DNA of 64,000 bases from contig CAJXMN010000004.1 in assembly GCA_913056215.1 (NCBI GenBank), positions 1 to 64,000 on the forward strand, given 5' to 3'. Made by a program: the position numbers and the translations under genes. Below, one piece after another: positions 41,743-52,885 of this stretch; within the stretch, counting starts at the first letter, position 1; each line of letters begins with the position of its first letter. This stretch comes from an uncultured Flavobacteriales bacterium (GTDB lineage Bacteria > Bacteroidota > Bacteroidia > Flavobacteriales_D > Crocinitomicaceae). The notes below the pieces were generated by a model. It searched no databases and had not been told where the DNA came from. It worked only from the letters and a program-made list of their open reading frames with translations.

Positions 41743-42381
41743 TTATTCCGATTTCACTAATTCCGCTAACCTCTTTTCAATTGCATACCCCTTAATCCCC
41801 ACCTTATCTTCAAAATATTCTTTGAGTTTGATTTCGCTCAAATTATAGGTTTCTTTGAGTCCGTTCATAATGGTGAGTAAATACTGTTCACTGGGCGGAT
41901 TGATCGCTTCTGTCAGTTTTCGTTCATTCGTAAAAGTGAAAATAGGGTGCCCTTTTTGATCGCCCAAATAAAGTAGATTTCCATACCATGAATTCTCTTT
42001 AACAACAAGAGAACCCTTTTCTTTAGCTTGCTGAAGATCAATGCGCAATTCTCCTTTGAAATTGTTTTCTTGTTTGACAACTTCAATAAACTGGTCAACT
42101 GTTATTAAGTACATTCTCCCATACGTCTGAATGTTATCGTTGAATTTGGTATTTATAAATCCGACACCTCCAGCATCCCAACCTTTCGCATGCTTGGCAA
42201 AATACAATTGGTGATTGATAGATACTTCCTCTTTCGCTATAGGTAAAGTTTTGTCTGTACAACCTGGATTCGTTTTTTTAGCCCCTTTCGGTTGACCACC
42301 TAAAATGTAACAGTGAAATCGATCTTCCAAAATATTAGAACCATAACTGGCGTACCAAACATGTTTTATTTTTTCGGACAT
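41743..42381 (-). CDS. gamma-glutamylcyclotransferase-like fold protein
   Basis: N-term 'HVWYASYGSNILEDRFHCYI'. Confidence 0.6.
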   Translation of the reverse strand: MSEKIKHVWYASYGSNILEDRFHCYILGGQPKGAKKTNPGCTDKTLPIAKEEVSINHQLYFAKHAKGWDAGGVGFINTKFNDNIQTYGRMYLITVDQFIEVVKQENNFKGELRIDLQQAKEKGSLVVKENSWYGNLLYLGDQKGHPIFTFTNERKLTEAINPPSEQYLLTIMNGLKETYNLSEIKLKEYFEDKVGIKGYAIEKRLAELVKSE

Positions 42382-42509
42382 TTAGTTTGTTTTAACGATT
42401 TACAGCTATGCTATGTCTGCTGTATTTTAAAATTAAACATTAATTTGAAAGGTGGAGATGGTACAGCGAAAAATGAGCAGTCAACTCAGAACTTTTCCAG
42501 AAATCTTTG

Positions 42510-42791
42510 TCAAAAGAAACTACCAATGGTAATCACTGAACAAATAGCGAGTGCTAGCAAACTTATTAAGTTTAAGACATTCAGTTTATGTTGAACTAAA
42601 TAAATCACTCCAAATACTAAAAAGAATAGTTGTGCCAGTAGAAAGGGAATCGTCAGTAGCTCTCTAAAAACACCAATTAATACCAAATCAATCTTAAAAT
42701 AATAAACCAGCCACAACAACAGGAAGTAGGATACAATTGCAAAATTTACAATCGTGAGTCTGTTATGAGTAATGAATTTGTTAATATTCAT
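42510..42791 (-). CDS. small membrane protein
   Basis: 93 aa with three hydrophobic stretches. Confidence 0.5.
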   Translation of the reverse strand: MNINKFITHNRLTIVNFAIVSYFLLLWLVYYFKIDLVLIGVFRELLTIPFLLAQLFFLVFGVIYLVQHKLNVLNLISLLALAICSVITIGSFF

Positions 42792-43161
42792 TCAAATATA
42801 AGATTTATTCCCACTAAAAAGCGAGCTCGAAACCTTCTATAGGTGCGGATTTCAATCTGAGCTATAGAAGCCTCAGAGCTAACCCTTTAATTTTTTCGCT
42901 TAAAAAACAATTACAATATAGATTTATCCTTAAACCAATCTTTCCAACCTAAAAAAGAAGTTTTCGATTCGCCATTCGGATCATTTATCCACAAATCACA
43001 AATATTGCAGCGCGCCTGGCTTGTCTTGTTTTCTCTCTTGTCTATTAAGTATCCAGCGCTTTCAAATCGAGAGGTGTTTGCTCTCGTTACTTTCTGTTCA
43101 TTCAACTTCGTCGACTGACACCGTCAACACCTCATTATTTTTCAACAATTAATTTTTAATC

Positions 43162-43293
43162 CCACTTTTTACCACAAGCGATTTTAGACTTAAGATCCAC
43201 ATTATTACTACTTTTTTGAAGTTTTTATGTAACTTTGATCGAAAAAGTTACGTAATAAGTTTTCAACACTGTTTTAAAAGTGGTAAAAAGTGG
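43162..43293. promoter_or_regulatory. candidate MraZ operator region upstream of mraZ
   Basis: ccactttttaccac (43162-43175) inverted relative to gtggtaaaaagtgg (43280-43293); AAAGTGG-TAA-AAAGTGG-TAA with 10-bp period. Confidence 0.65.
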
Positions 43294-43328
43294 TAAATTT
43301 CCATTATTTTTACACATTATAACTGTAC

Positions 43329-43790
43329 ATGGCAGGATTAGTAGGAGAATATGAGGTAAAACTGGACGCTAAAGGGCGTTTCTTGTTCCCTTCTCACTTG
43401 AGAAGGCAATTATCTCCTGCTGCCCAGGAAAGTTTCATGTTGAATAAAGGTTTTGAAGATTGCTTGACGCTCTACCCCATGAATGAATGGGAAAAGCTGA
43501 GCGAATCGTTGAGTAAGATCAACCTCTTCAAACCGAAGAATCGAATGTTCTACCGTTTGTTTCATCAGGGAGCAAAAGATGTGTCGCTAGACAAAACGGG
43601 TAGAGTCTTGATTCCTTCTTCACACATGGAACGGGTCGGTCTGAAAAAAGAGGTGATGCTCATCGCTTACAACGACCGAATTGAGATCTGGGACAAATCC
43701 AAGTACTTCGAAATGATCGAAGGCTCCATGACAGACTTTGCTGATTTGGCAGAGGAAGTAATGGGTAATATTGGAAATGAAGACGAATAA
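43329..43790 (+). CDS. mraZ: MraZ transcriptional regulator
   Basis: 'MAGLVGEYEVKLDAKGRFLFPSHLRRQL', 'DKTGRVLIPSSH'; first gene of dcw cluster. Confidence 0.95.
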   Translation: MAGLVGEYEVKLDAKGRFLFPSHLRRQLSPAAQESFMLNKGFEDCLTLYPMNEWEKLSESLSKINLFKPKNRMFYRLFHQGAKDVSLDKTGRVLIPSSHMERVGLKKEVMLIAYNDRIEIWDKSKYFEMIEGSMTDFADLAEEVMGNIGNEDE

Positions 43791-44703
43791 CGAAGAGAAA
43801 TACCACGTTCCCGTAATGTTGCGAGAATGCCTGGACGGGTTGGATATCCAGTCTGATGGCGTTTATGTGGATGTTACTTTTGGCGGAGGTGGTCATTCGC
43901 GCGCTATTTTTGAACAGCTTTCTGAAAAAGGACAATTGATAGCATTTGATCAGGATCCGGATGCTGCTCAAAATGCATGGGAGGCACCGAACTTTCACTT
44001 TATCGCATCAAATTTCTCTTTCCTTAAGAATCATTTGCGCATGTTGGGAATCAAACAGGTCGATGGAGTTCTGGCTGACCTCGGCGTCTCGTCGCACCAA
44101 TTCAATGAGCCTGAACGTGGTTTCAGTATTCGTTCCAACGAAAAGCTGGATATGCGCATGAATCAGCAAAGTGAGTTGTCTGCCTTGACGGTGGTTAACA
44201 AATGGGGTGAAGATGAGTTGATTTCAATTTTTCAAAAATACGGAGAAGTGCGATCGCCGCGAAGAATAGCGCAGCGCATTAGTACTGAACGCGAACGGGA
44301 GATGATTAAGACGACAGGAGATCTCGTGGCGTTACTCGAGCCTCTGGCACCTAAATTCAAGGAGAATAAGTTTTATGCGCAGGTCTTTCAGGCAATCCGC
44401 ATTGCGGTGAACGATGAAATGGAAGTGCTGGAGAAAATGTTGGAACAAACCGCAGAAGTGCTTAAACCAGGAGGTCGTTTGGTGGTGGAGTCGTACCATT
44501 CACTCGAAGATCGTCTGGTGAAGAATTATATGAAGCGCGGTAGTTTCGATGGGAAGATCACTAAAGACTTTTATGGGAATGTGTTAAAGCCTTTTGATGA
44601 GGTGGTGCGCAAACCGATTACGCCAACAGATGAAGAGGTAGCAGTTAATAAACGCGCGCGAAGTGCAAAATTGAGAATAGCAGCAAGAGGTGAAGGAGAA
44701 TAA
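43771..44703 (+). CDS. rsmH: 16S rRNA (cytosine(1402)-N(4))-methyltransferase
   Basis: 'YHVPVMLRECLDGLDIQSDGVYVDVTFGGGGHSRAI', 'ADLGVSSHQF'. Confidence 0.97.
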   Translation: MEMKTNNEEKYHVPVMLRECLDGLDIQSDGVYVDVTFGGGGHSRAIFEQLSEKGQLIAFDQDPDAAQNAWEAPNFHFIASNFSFLKNHLRMLGIKQVDGVLADLGVSSHQFNEPERGFSIRSNEKLDMRMNQQSELSALTVVNKWGEDELISIFQKYGEVRSPRRIAQRISTEREREMIKTTGDLVALLEPLAPKFKENKFYAQVFQAIRIAVNDEMEVLEKMLEQTAEVLKPGGRLVVESYHSLEDRLVKNYMKRGSFDGKITKDFYGNVLKPFDEVVRKPITPTDEEVAVNKRARSAKLRIAARGEGE

Positions 44704-45094
44704 TTACATATCAGAGGAGCGCAAAAAGAAGAACAAAAAGAAGCGCAAGCTTTTTAAAGGCGGTAAATCCGGTCCTTCGAAATCGGCTGTTCAAATTATG
44801 AACGGTGATTTCTTGACCCGTGGATTTTTCGTCAATAATTTGAGCTACATCTTTTTCGTCGTCTTCTTACTGATTTTGCTGGTAACCAAAGGGTATTATG
44901 TCAACTACCTGGCGAATGATATTGCCAGAACCGAGAAAGAAGTGGGGGATATGATGGCTGATTATGTGGAGAAGAAAGCGGCCTTGGAAGAGATGACGCG
45001 ACGTACAGAATTGATTGAGCAATTGCGTCCGATGGGGCTGAAAGAAACGATTAACCCAACTAAAGTGATTCGTGTAAAAGAAAAGGAAGAATGA
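44690..45094 (+). CDS. ftsL: FtsL-like cell division protein
   Basis: Single TM and coiled coil, between rsmH and ftsI. Confidence 0.8.
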   Translation: MKENNYISEERKKKNKKKRKLFKGGKSGPSKSAVQIMNGDFLTRGFFVNNLSYIFFVVFLLILLVTKGYYVNYLANDIARTEKEVGDMMADYVEKKAALEEMTRRTELIEQLRPMGLKETINPTKVIRVKEKEE

Positions 45095-47187
45095 AGACAC
45101 CTCGTACAGTCATATTGCGCGTGTATTTGATCTACTTTTTAGTAGTCGCGATCATGGGTGTAGTGGTGGTTAAAACATTTTCTATCATCATGGATGGACG
45201 CGACCATATTTTTACATCGAGTTCCGATAAGTTACAACAACGGTCGGCAACAGTGGAGCCAAGAAGAGGTGAAATACTCGATGCGCACTTGAATCCATTG
45301 GTTACTTCCGTAGCTTTTTACGACATCTACATGGATCCTGTCACGGTAGAAGATGAATTGTGGAACGAGGGGATTAGTGGATTAAGTAAAGGACTGTCTC
45401 GTATATTTCCCAAAAAGTCTGCTCGGGAATATGAGGAGTACTTGCGGAACGCTCGCGTAAACAAAAGAAGATATGTGTTGATCCAAAAACGGGTGACCAA
45501 TGAAACGCGGAAGAAATTACACGAGCTTCCAATCTTTGAGGAAGGGAGGTTTGAAGGAGGATTGATTGATAATCATGCAACAATAGTGCGTAAACGGCCC
45601 AATGATGAGTTGTTGGCGCGTACGTTGGGTTATGTTAAGCCTCGCCGGAAAGACACGTTGTATGTTGGATTAGAAGGAGCCTACAACCAATATTTGGCGG
45701 GAAGAAATGGTGTCGTTATCCAGCAGAAAATTGCAAACTCCTGGAAACCAACGGGGGCTGTCGTGCGCGAAGCAGAAAACGGATATGATATTGTGACGAC
45801 GATTGATAAAGATATTCAGGAAGTTGCACACACGGAATTAGAGAATCAACTCAATCGAAAGGGGGGGCGCTATGGCTGTGCCATTGTAATGGATGTGAAA
45901 ACGGGGTTTGTAAAGGCGATGGTTAACCTGCAGAAAACGGGAGAAAACGATTACGGAGAGATCTATAACCATGCGATTGGAACACGAGAAGTGCCTGGTT
46001 CTACCATGAAGTTAGCTTCACTGATGGCTGCGCTGGAAGATGAGAAAATTAAAATCACGGATACCGTCAATGCCGTAGGTAAATACGAATTTTATGATCG
46101 AGAGCTCCATGATTCTAGAAAATGGGGGTATGGAAAAATCACCATTCAGGAGGCTTTTGAACTGTCTTCTAATGTTATTTCTAAAGTGATTTTTGATAAT
46201 TACCGGAGCGAGCCGCAACGGTTTCTTGACCGATTGCATCAGTTTGGATTAACAGAGCCCCTCGATGTCAGTATTCAAGGCGAAGTGCCGCCTGTTTATT
46301 CGGAGCCTGGTGAGTCGCAGTGGTGGGGTGGTTCACTGGCGTGGATGTCTATAGGATATGAATTTCAACTCACACCGCTTCAGTTGCTCGCGTTTTATAA
46401 TGCTGTTGCTAACGACGGTAAATATATGAAGCCGCAATTTGTTTCTAAAGTACTCGATAATCGCAAAACAGTAAAGACTTATGAGCCTGAGGTACTTCGC
46501 GAACAAATTAGCAGTAAGAAGAATATCAAAATTATGAAATCGTGCCTGGAAGGTGTGATGATTAATGGTACAGGTAAACGTTTAAAATCCACTTTCTTTG
46601 AAACAGCTGGAAAAACGGGGACTGCTCAAATTGCGAATCGTAACAAAGGCTATGGCAAAGAAGGAGAGAAGAAATACATTGCCTCATTTGCGGGCTATTT
46701 TCCGGCAGATGATCCCATCTATTCCTGTATCGTTGTTATTGCGGCACCCACCGATGATATCTATGGAGCCTCGGTTTCAGGTACTGTTTTCTCCGCAATT
46801 GCCAACAAGGTTTATGCGTCTAGTTACGATTACCATCAGGCTGTGAATGAAAAGCAGCCCATTGTTTCAATACCTCGTGTGAAAAATGGGCAGCGTTACG
46901 AGGTGAACAAAACACTCAATCGATTTGGAGTGAATAAATCCTTTAAAGGACAAGGAGAATGGGTAAAAACGCAATCGACGGACAAAAACGTTGAGATCCG
47001 TGACTTCAACGTGCGCAAGGCGCATGTCCCTAATGTGGAAGGTATGGGGCTTAAGGATGCAACATACCTTCTCGAACAGGTGGGCTTAAACGTTCGCACG
47101 AAGGGATTTGGAAAGGTAATGTACCAATCTATTGAGCCCGGTCGGAAAGCAGTGACGGGCGGAGTGATAACATTAGAATTAAGATGA
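45091..47187 (+). CDS. ftsI: penicillin-binding protein (FtsI/PBP3) with PASTA domain
   Basis: 'TREVPGSTMKLASLMAAL', 'AGKTGTAQ', C-term 'VPNVEGMGLKDATYLLEQVGLNVR'. Confidence 0.95.
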   Translation: MKTPRTVILRVYLIYFLVVAIMGVVVVKTFSIIMDGRDHIFTSSSDKLQQRSATVEPRRGEILDAHLNPLVTSVAFYDIYMDPVTVEDELWNEGISGLSKGLSRIFPKKSAREYEEYLRNARVNKRRYVLIQKRVTNETRKKLHELPIFEEGRFEGGLIDNHATIVRKRPNDELLARTLGYVKPRRKDTLYVGLEGAYNQYLAGRNGVVIQQKIANSWKPTGAVVREAENGYDIVTTIDKDIQEVAHTELENQLNRKGGRYGCAIVMDVKTGFVKAMVNLQKTGENDYGEIYNHAIGTREVPGSTMKLASLMAALEDEKIKITDTVNAVGKYEFYDRELHDSRKWGYGKITIQEAFELSSNVISKVIFDNYRSEPQRFLDRLHQFGLTEPLDVSIQGEVPPVYSEPGESQWWGGSLAWMSIGYEFQLTPLQLLAFYNAVANDGKYMKPQFVSKVLDNRKTVKTYEPEVLREQISSKKNIKIMKSCLEGVMINGTGKRLKSTFFETAGKTGTAQIANRNKGYGKEGEKKYIASFAGYFPADDPIYSCIVVIAAPTDDIYGASVSGTVFSAIANKVYASSYDYHQAVNEKQPIVSIPRVKNGQRYEVNKTLNRFGVNKSFKGQGEWVKTQSTDKNVEIRDFNVRKAHVPNVEGMGLKDATYLLEQVGLNVRTKGFGKVMYQSIEPGRKAVTGGVITLELR

Positions 47188-48653
47188 TGGCAAAAAAAAT
47201 AAGAGACATACTGTATGGAGCATCGATTCGTGAAGTTGTTGGAACAACGGATTGTGCAGTGCAATCATTGATCTTTGATTCGCGCGATGTGGTGAAAGAT
47301 GTGGCGTTTATTGCTATACGCGGTGCAGCTGCCGATGGTCACGACTTTATTGATAATGCGATTGAGAAGGGTGCGAGTGTTGTCGTAGCTGAGGAAAAAC
47401 CCACGACCATTCAGGATCATGTCAATTACATCATTGTCAATGATACGCATGAAGCTTTAGCTGTTATGGCTCACAATTTTTATGATCGTCCGAGCAAGGA
47501 TCTAAAATTAGTGGGAATTACAGGAACGAACGGGAAAACGACCACGACGACCTTGCTCTACCATCTGTTTATGGATATGGGAAGGGCAGTAGGTTTGATC
47601 TCGACGGTCGAAAACAAAATCAATGAAGAGACCATTCCTACAGAACGGACCACGCCGGATCCTGTGAGTATTAATAAGCTGTTGCGCGAGATGGTCGAAG
47701 CAGGTTGCGAATACTGTTTCATGGAAGTAAGTTCCCACGCCATTCATCAAAAACGCGTAGGTCATCTGCATTTTTACGGGGGCGGATTTACAAATATCAG
47801 CAGAGAGCACCTTGATTATCACAAAACCTTTAAAGAGTATTTGAATGTAAAAAAGGCATTCTTTGATGGGTTGGGTGAATCGACCTTTGCTGTTACCAAC
47901 GTGGATGATAAAAATGGAAACGTCATGCTGCAAAATACCGCGGCGAGAAAAGTGACTTATGGCTTGAAGAATGTCGCAGATTATAAAGCGAAGGTGTTAG
48001 AGAATAATTTCACTGGTCTTGTACTGTCACTTGAAGGGACGGAGCTGTATACACGATTGATCGGTGATTTTAATGCTTATAATATCCTGCTCGTGTATGC
48101 AGTAGCAGAACAACTTGAAGATAATCGCATCGAGATTTTGCGCGTACTCTCGAGTCTGCAACCTGTTGAAGGACGTTTTGAATATTTTAAAAGTAAAACG
48201 GGCGTGATAGGTATTGTCGACTACGCTCATACTCCTGACGCCCTGGAAAATGTACTCAAAACAATTCATAACATCCGCACAGGAAATGAAACGGTTTTCA
48301 CCTTGATTGGATGTGGAGGTGACCGCGATCGTACCAAGCGACCAGTGATGGCGAAAATAGCATGTGAATGGAGTGATAAAGCAGTGCTAACTTCTGATAA
48401 CCCACGAACGGAAGACCCTGAAGCTATCATTGATGAAATGATGACCGGAGTAGGTGGAGAGCACTACCAAAAGACATTGAACATTGCTAATCGAAAGCAG
48501 GCGATAAAAACAGCGTGTACAATGGCAGAGCCGGATGACATTATTCTTATTGCTGGAAAAGGACATGAGACTTATCAGGAAGTGAATGGTGAAAAAAACG
48601 ATTTTGACGATCTCGAAATATTAAAAGAAATTTTACAAAAACTCAATAAGTAA
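47184..48653 (+). CDS. murE: UDP-MurNAc-tripeptide synthetase
   Basis: '[21 protein letters not shown]', '[11 protein letters not shown]'. Confidence 0.96.
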   Translation: MMAKKIRDILYGASIREVVGTTDCAVQSLIFDSRDVVKDVAFIAIRGAAADGHDFIDNAIEKGASVVVAEEKPTTIQDHVNYIIVNDTHEALAVMAHNFYDRPSKDLKLVGITGTNGKTTTTTLLYHLFMDMGRAVGLISTVENKINEETIPTERTTPDPVSINKLLREMVEAGCEYCFMEVSSHAIHQKRVGHLHFYGGGFTNISREHLDYHKTFKEYLNVKKAFFDGLGESTFAVTNVDDKNGNVMLQNTAARKVTYGLKNVADYKAKVLENNFTGLVLSLEGTELYTRLIGDFNAYNILLVYAVAEQLEDNRIEILRVLSSLQPVEGRFEYFKSKTGVIGIVDYAHTPDALENVLKTIHNIRTGNETVFTLIGCGGDRDRTKRPVMAKIACEWSDKAVLTSDNPRTEDPEAIIDEMMTGVGGEHYQKTLNIANRKQAIKTACTMAEPDDIILIAGKGHETYQEVNGEKNDFDDLEILKEILQKLNK

Positions 48654-49897
48654 TGCTTTATTATTTGTTCCACTATCTCCATGAAATCGATATTCCCGGG
48701 ACCGGGGTATTCGAGTATATTTCTTTTCGTGCCGGTATGGCACTCATCTTCTCCCTGATTATTTCCATTCTTTTCGGGAAGCGCTTGATCCGTCTTTTGC
48801 AACGCATGCAGATGGGAGAAAATGTACGCGACCTCGGATTGGAAGGTCAAAAAGAAAAAGAGGGTACCCCGACAATGGGTGGTCTGATTATTTTGGGAGC
48901 TATTCTGATTCCAACGTTGTTATTTGCCAAGCTGCACAACGTATACGTGATCACCATGATTGTAGCTACAGTTTGGTTAGGTGCAATTGGGTTTGTTGAC
49001 GATTATCTGAAGGTACTCAAAAAGAATAAGGAGGGATTGGCAGGAAAGTTTAAAGTAGTTGGTCAAATAGGAGTTGGAGTGATTGTAGGGTCCATCTTGT
49101 TCTTTCATCCTGACGTGAAAGTGCACAAAGAAGTGGATGCGGCCTACTCATTAAAGAAAGGGGAGGAGTTTGTTACAGCAGCGCATCAGGATGATGAGAA
49201 TAGTGATACCAAGTGGATCGAAACGCGCGATATGACCACGACTATTCCATTCGTTAAAAACAATGAAATTAACTATAACTGGTTTCTTGGAGACGCAGCG
49301 AAATCATGGGGTTGGATACTTTTTATTCCCATCGTCATATTTATTGTTATTGCTGTGTCCAATGGAGCGAACATGACTGATGGTCTGGATGGATTGGCCA
49401 CGGGGAGTTCTGCTATCATCGGGATCGCACTGGCTGTTCTGGCGTATGTCAGTGCACATGTTGAATTTGCCGATTATCTCGATGTTATGTATATCCCTTA
49501 TGCCGAGGAACTCGTAATATTTATCGCAGCTTTCGTCGGCGCATGTGTCGGATTTCTATGGTACAATTCATATCCGGCTAAAGTTTTTATGGGAGACACA
49601 GGAAGTCTGGCTATTGGAGGGATCATCGCGGTTTTTGCAATAGCAATTCGCAAAGAGTTATTAATCCCGGTGTTGTGCGGTATTTTTCTCATTGAAAACC
49701 TATCTGTCATACTACAGGTGGGATATTATAAATTGTCGAAAAGCCGAACAGGGGTTGGAAAACGCATTTTCCTTATGGCTCCTTTACATCACCATTATCA
49801 GAAAAAAGGGATTCATGAAGCAAAAATTGTAGCGCGTTTTTGGATTGTAGGAATTTTGCTGGCAGTGATAACGATCGTAACGCTGAAATTGAGATAA
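48653..49897 (+). CDS. mraY: phospho-MurNAc-pentapeptide transferase
   Basis: '[13 protein letters not shown]', '[14 protein letters not shown]', '[12 protein letters not shown]', '[11 protein letters not shown]'. Confidence 0.97.
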   Translation: MLYYLFHYLHEIDIPGTGVFEYISFRAGMALIFSLIISILFGKRLIRLLQRMQMGENVRDLGLEGQKEKEGTPTMGGLIILGAILIPTLLFAKLHNVYVITMIVATVWLGAIGFVDDYLKVLKKNKEGLAGKFKVVGQIGVGVIVGSILFFHPDVKVHKEVDAAYSLKKGEEFVTAAHQDDENSDTKWIETRDMTTTIPFVKNNEINYNWFLGDAAKSWGWILFIPIVIFIVIAVSNGANMTDGLDGLATGSSAIIGIALAVLAYVSAHVEFADYLDVMYIPYAEELVIFIAAFVGACVGFLWYNSYPAKVFMGDTGSLAIGGIIAVFAIAIRKELLIPVLCGIFLIENLSVILQVGYYKLSKSRTGVGKRIFLMAPLHHHYQKKGIHEAKIVARFWIVGILLAVITIVTLKLR

Positions 49898-51241
49898 TTG
49901 ACCACAAGAAATAAATATATCGCAATTTTGGGCGCTGGCGAAAGCGGTGTTGGAGCGGCTTTATTAGCAAGTCGTCAAGGGCATGTCGTTTTCGTGAGCG
50001 ATGCTGGATCTATTCGTCAGAAATGGAAGGATGAATTGAATGATCATCAGATTGAATGGGAAGAAAATGGTCATTCATTGGAGCGTATCACACAATCAAA
50101 TGAAGTGATTAAGAGTCCAGGCATTCCAAATGCATCTCCATTCATACAAAAGTTAATTGCTGAAGGGATCACACCCATCAGTGATGTCGAATTTGCAGCG
50201 CGATATACTGATGCAAAATTAATTTGTATCACTGGGAGTAATGGTAAAACAACGACGGCGCATCTGATTCACCATGTGTTGAAGAAGGGAGGATTAGATG
50301 TGGAAATCGCCGGAAATGTCGGGGTAAGCTTTGCTAAAAAAGTAATGGAGTGTCAGCCCGATTATTTTGTTCTTGAATTGAGTAGTTTTCAATTGGAGGA
50401 CATGTATGCGTTCAAAGCCGATGTGGCTATTCTATTAAATATTACACCGGATCACCTCGATCGGTACGAGCAATCTATGGAGCTCTACGGACGTGCTAAA
50501 ATGCGTATAACGCAGAATCAAACGGAACGGGATGTGTTCATTTACAATGGCGATGATCCTCAGATAAAAAGACAAATGGAAAAGGTGAAAACGAATGCTA
50601 AGGTATACGCTTTTTCTATTCAACAACCGAATAATGTGGCAGCCTATCTCGATGAAAAACAGGAAACAATAACAATTAAAAATAAATTAATTATGTCAAT
50701 ACATGATTTAGCCCTTAAAGGGAAGCATAATATCCAAAATGCACTAGCAGCGGGTATTACAGGTAAAATCGTTGAGCTCCGAAAGGAGAGTATTCGCGAG
50801 AGTTTATCGGATTTTACCAATGTAGAACATCGATTGGAATTCGTAGCTAAAGTAAACGGGATTGAGTTTATCAACGACTCCAAAGCGACGAATATTAATG
50901 CGACGTGGTTTGCATTGGAAAGTATGAATGCTCCGACAGTGTGGATTGTTGGGGGAGTTGACAAAGGCAATGATTATGATGAGCTCATGCCGCTCGTTAG
51001 GGAAAAGGTGAAATCCATTGTTTGCCTTGGTAAGGACAATCAAAAAATCATGGATGCTTTTGAAGGTGTCGTCGAGCAGATTGTCGAAACGCAATCCCCA
51101 ATGGATGCCGTAGGTTATGCTTATCAGTTAGCGAAAAAGGATGAAACAGTTTTATTATCTCCTGCATGCGCTAGCTTTGACCTTTTCGAAAATTATGAAG
51201 ATCGCGGATTACAATTTAAACAAGCAGTGCGAGCGCTTTAA
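49898..51241 (+). CDS. murD: UDP-MurNAc-L-alanine--D-glutamate ligase
   Basis: 'LICITGSNGKTTTAHLIHHVL', 'VWIVGGVDKGNDYDEL', 'LLSPACASFDLFENYEDRG'. Confidence 0.96.
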   Translation: MTTRNKYIAILGAGESGVGAALLASRQGHVVFVSDAGSIRQKWKDELNDHQIEWEENGHSLERITQSNEVIKSPGIPNASPFIQKLIAEGITPISDVEFAARYTDAKLICITGSNGKTTTAHLIHHVLKKGGLDVEIAGNVGVSFAKKVMECQPDYFVLELSSFQLEDMYAFKADVAILLNITPDHLDRYEQSMELYGRAKMRITQNQTERDVFIYNGDDPQIKRQMEKVKTNAKVYAFSIQQPNNVAAYLDEKQETITIKNKLIMSIHDLALKGKHNIQNALAAGITGKIVELRKESIRESLSDFTNVEHRLEFVAKVNGIEFINDSKATNINATWFALESMNAPTVWIVGGVDKGNDYDELMPLVREKVKSIVCLGKDNQKIMDAFEGVVEQIVETQSPMDAVGYAYQLAKKDETVLLSPACASFDLFENYEDRGLQFKQAVRAL

Positions 51242-51251
51242 ATTTGAAGTG

Positions 51252-51701
51252 ATGGAGAAAGGAAAATCGATTGATGAGCTAATACGTTCAGCCCGTTCAG
51301 AAACGAAAACGGCTTTTAAAGAGCGATTTCGGCAGAAATGGTTTGGAGATATTCCCGCTTTTCGTTGGTCCGAATTGCACTTGACCAGAGATTTGAAAGC
51401 AACAATCTACACCGAGAATCCGACAGTATGGTTGTTGAGGTTGGAGGAAGATGAATGTCTCGATGATAAACAGTGGGATTTAAAAGATGTGCGCTCTGTC
51501 ATCGCTTATGATTATCTTGAAAATGGTCACGAATCTACAGAAGATGATACGCTCTTTCAAACCTGGTTGAGAGAGGATATCAACTCTGGGATAGAGCTCT
51601 TGCAGATCACAAATGAAGAATCTATAATGGTGTACACGGGTGGCACAGGACCATACGCGAAAAATTGGCTAGCGATGTTTGAAAAACAATTGAAGCAATA
51701 A
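51252..51701 (+). CDS. hypothetical protein inserted between murD and ftsW (ORF open from 51141; start uncertain)
   Basis: Frame 51141-51701; internal ATG 51252 lies just after the murD stop; no family recognised. Confidence 0.6.
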   Translation: MEKGKSIDELIRSARSETKTAFKERFRQKWFGDIPAFRWSELHLTRDLKATIYTENPTVWLLRLEEDECLDDKQWDLKDVRSVIAYDYLENGHESTEDDTLFQTWLREDINSGIELLQITNEESIMVYTGGTGPYAKNWLAMFEKQLKQ

Positions 51702-51706
51702 ATTTA

Positions 51707-52885
51707 GTGCAACGGTACCTGAAATATCTCAAAGGTGATCCAGTGATTTGGATGATTGCGCTGTTATTTTTCGCGATTTCGGTGGTGAGTGTGTATAGTT
51801 TTGTACCCATTCTTGTAAAAACCGAAGGAGGTTCGCCGTTCAAATATTTATTCAAACATTTTATCTATATCGTTATTGGTTTTTTCGCAATGTATTGGAT
51901 TCATCGAAAAGATCCGAAGTACATTGCTAAACTCTCGAAGTTTATTTTTTACCTCGCGATACTCTTACTTGTTTTTACTTTTTTCTTTGGTGTTCGGGTG
52001 AATGATGCCTCACGCTGGGTGCGAGTGCCAATTATAGGTTTAACATTCCAGTCTTCTGATTTTGCTAAATTGGCCCTTATTATCTTTGTTTCGAAACGGC
52101 TCGTGAGTCGAGAACCTTATTTTGATTCTTGGAAAAAAGGTTTTTGGCCTGTCGTCTTACCTGTGATTATTATATGTGGTCTTATTGCTAAGGATAATTT
52201 TTCTACCGCTGCGATTATTTTTATGATATCGTTATTGTTATTGTTTGTTGGACGAGTACCGTTTGGTAAGATCCTTACCTTCGTAGGAAGTGGCTTGGCA
52301 TTGCTGGGATTGACGATCCTGCTTCACCTGGCCGTTCCAGCGATGAATTTATTGCCCCGTTTTGATACTTGGGTGAACCGATTTTTTAAAGCATACGGAG
52401 ATGACGTAGGAACAGTGGAGAATATGCAGGCGATTAATGCGAAGCTCGCTATTCATAATGGTGGCTATACAGGTGTCGGTGTAGGAGATGGAGATTTAAA
52501 GCATTATACGCCTGAAGCATATGCAGACTTTTTTTATTCATCTTTTGTCGAAGAATTTGGATTGTTGAGTGCTGTCATTCTTATCTTTCTATACCTGATT
52601 TTGTTTTATCGCATTTTACGTATTGGCTTGAACGCTGAAAAATTATTTGAGACCTACTTGGCGATAGGTATTGGATTTATGTTGTTGTCTCAGGCTATCG
52701 TGAATATGCTCGTTTGTACTGGATTAATGCCCGTGACGGGGCAGAATATGCCGTTTCTGGCGATGGGTGGTTCTGCAATGGTTATGAGTTGTATCGCACT
52801 GGGAATTGTTTTGTCGATCGCCAATAAGCATCAGTCTGGAGAGACCGATAGTAAAAATGCCATAAATAAGACATCCGATGAGTGA
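51707..52885 (+). CDS. ftsW: FtsW SEDS glycosyltransferase
   Basis: 'VNDASRWVRVPIIGLTFQSSDFAKLALI', 'YADFFYSSFVEEFG', 'TGLMPVTGQNMPFLAMGGSAM'. Confidence 0.95.
   Translation: MQRYLKYLKGDPVIWMIALLFFAISVVSVYSFVPILVKTEGGSPFKYLFKHFIYIVIGFFAMYWIHRKDPKYIAKLSKFIFYLAILLLVFTFFFGVRVNDASRWVRVPIIGLTFQSSDFAKLALIIFVSKRLVSREPYFDSWKKGFWPVVLPVIIICGLIAKDNFSTAAIIFMISLLLLFVGRVPFGKILTFVGSGLALLGLTILLHLAVPAMNLLPRFDTWVNRFFKAYGDDVGTVENMQAINAKLAIHNGGYTGVGVGDGDLKHYTPEAYADFFYSSFVEEFGLLSAVILIFLYLILFYRILRIGLNAEKLFETYLAIGIGFMLLSQAIVNMLVCTGLMPVTGQNMPFLAMGGSAMVMSCIALGIVLSIANKHQSGETDSKNAINKTSDE

Noticed and set aside
42911-43105. 64-aa minus ORF upstream of mraZ
   Set aside because: CxxC motif is suggestive but too short and without other support; left uncalled.
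49092-49300. Hydrophilic insertion in MraY as a novel domain
   Set aside because: Bacteroidetes MraY proteins are commonly of this larger size; no evidence it is special here.
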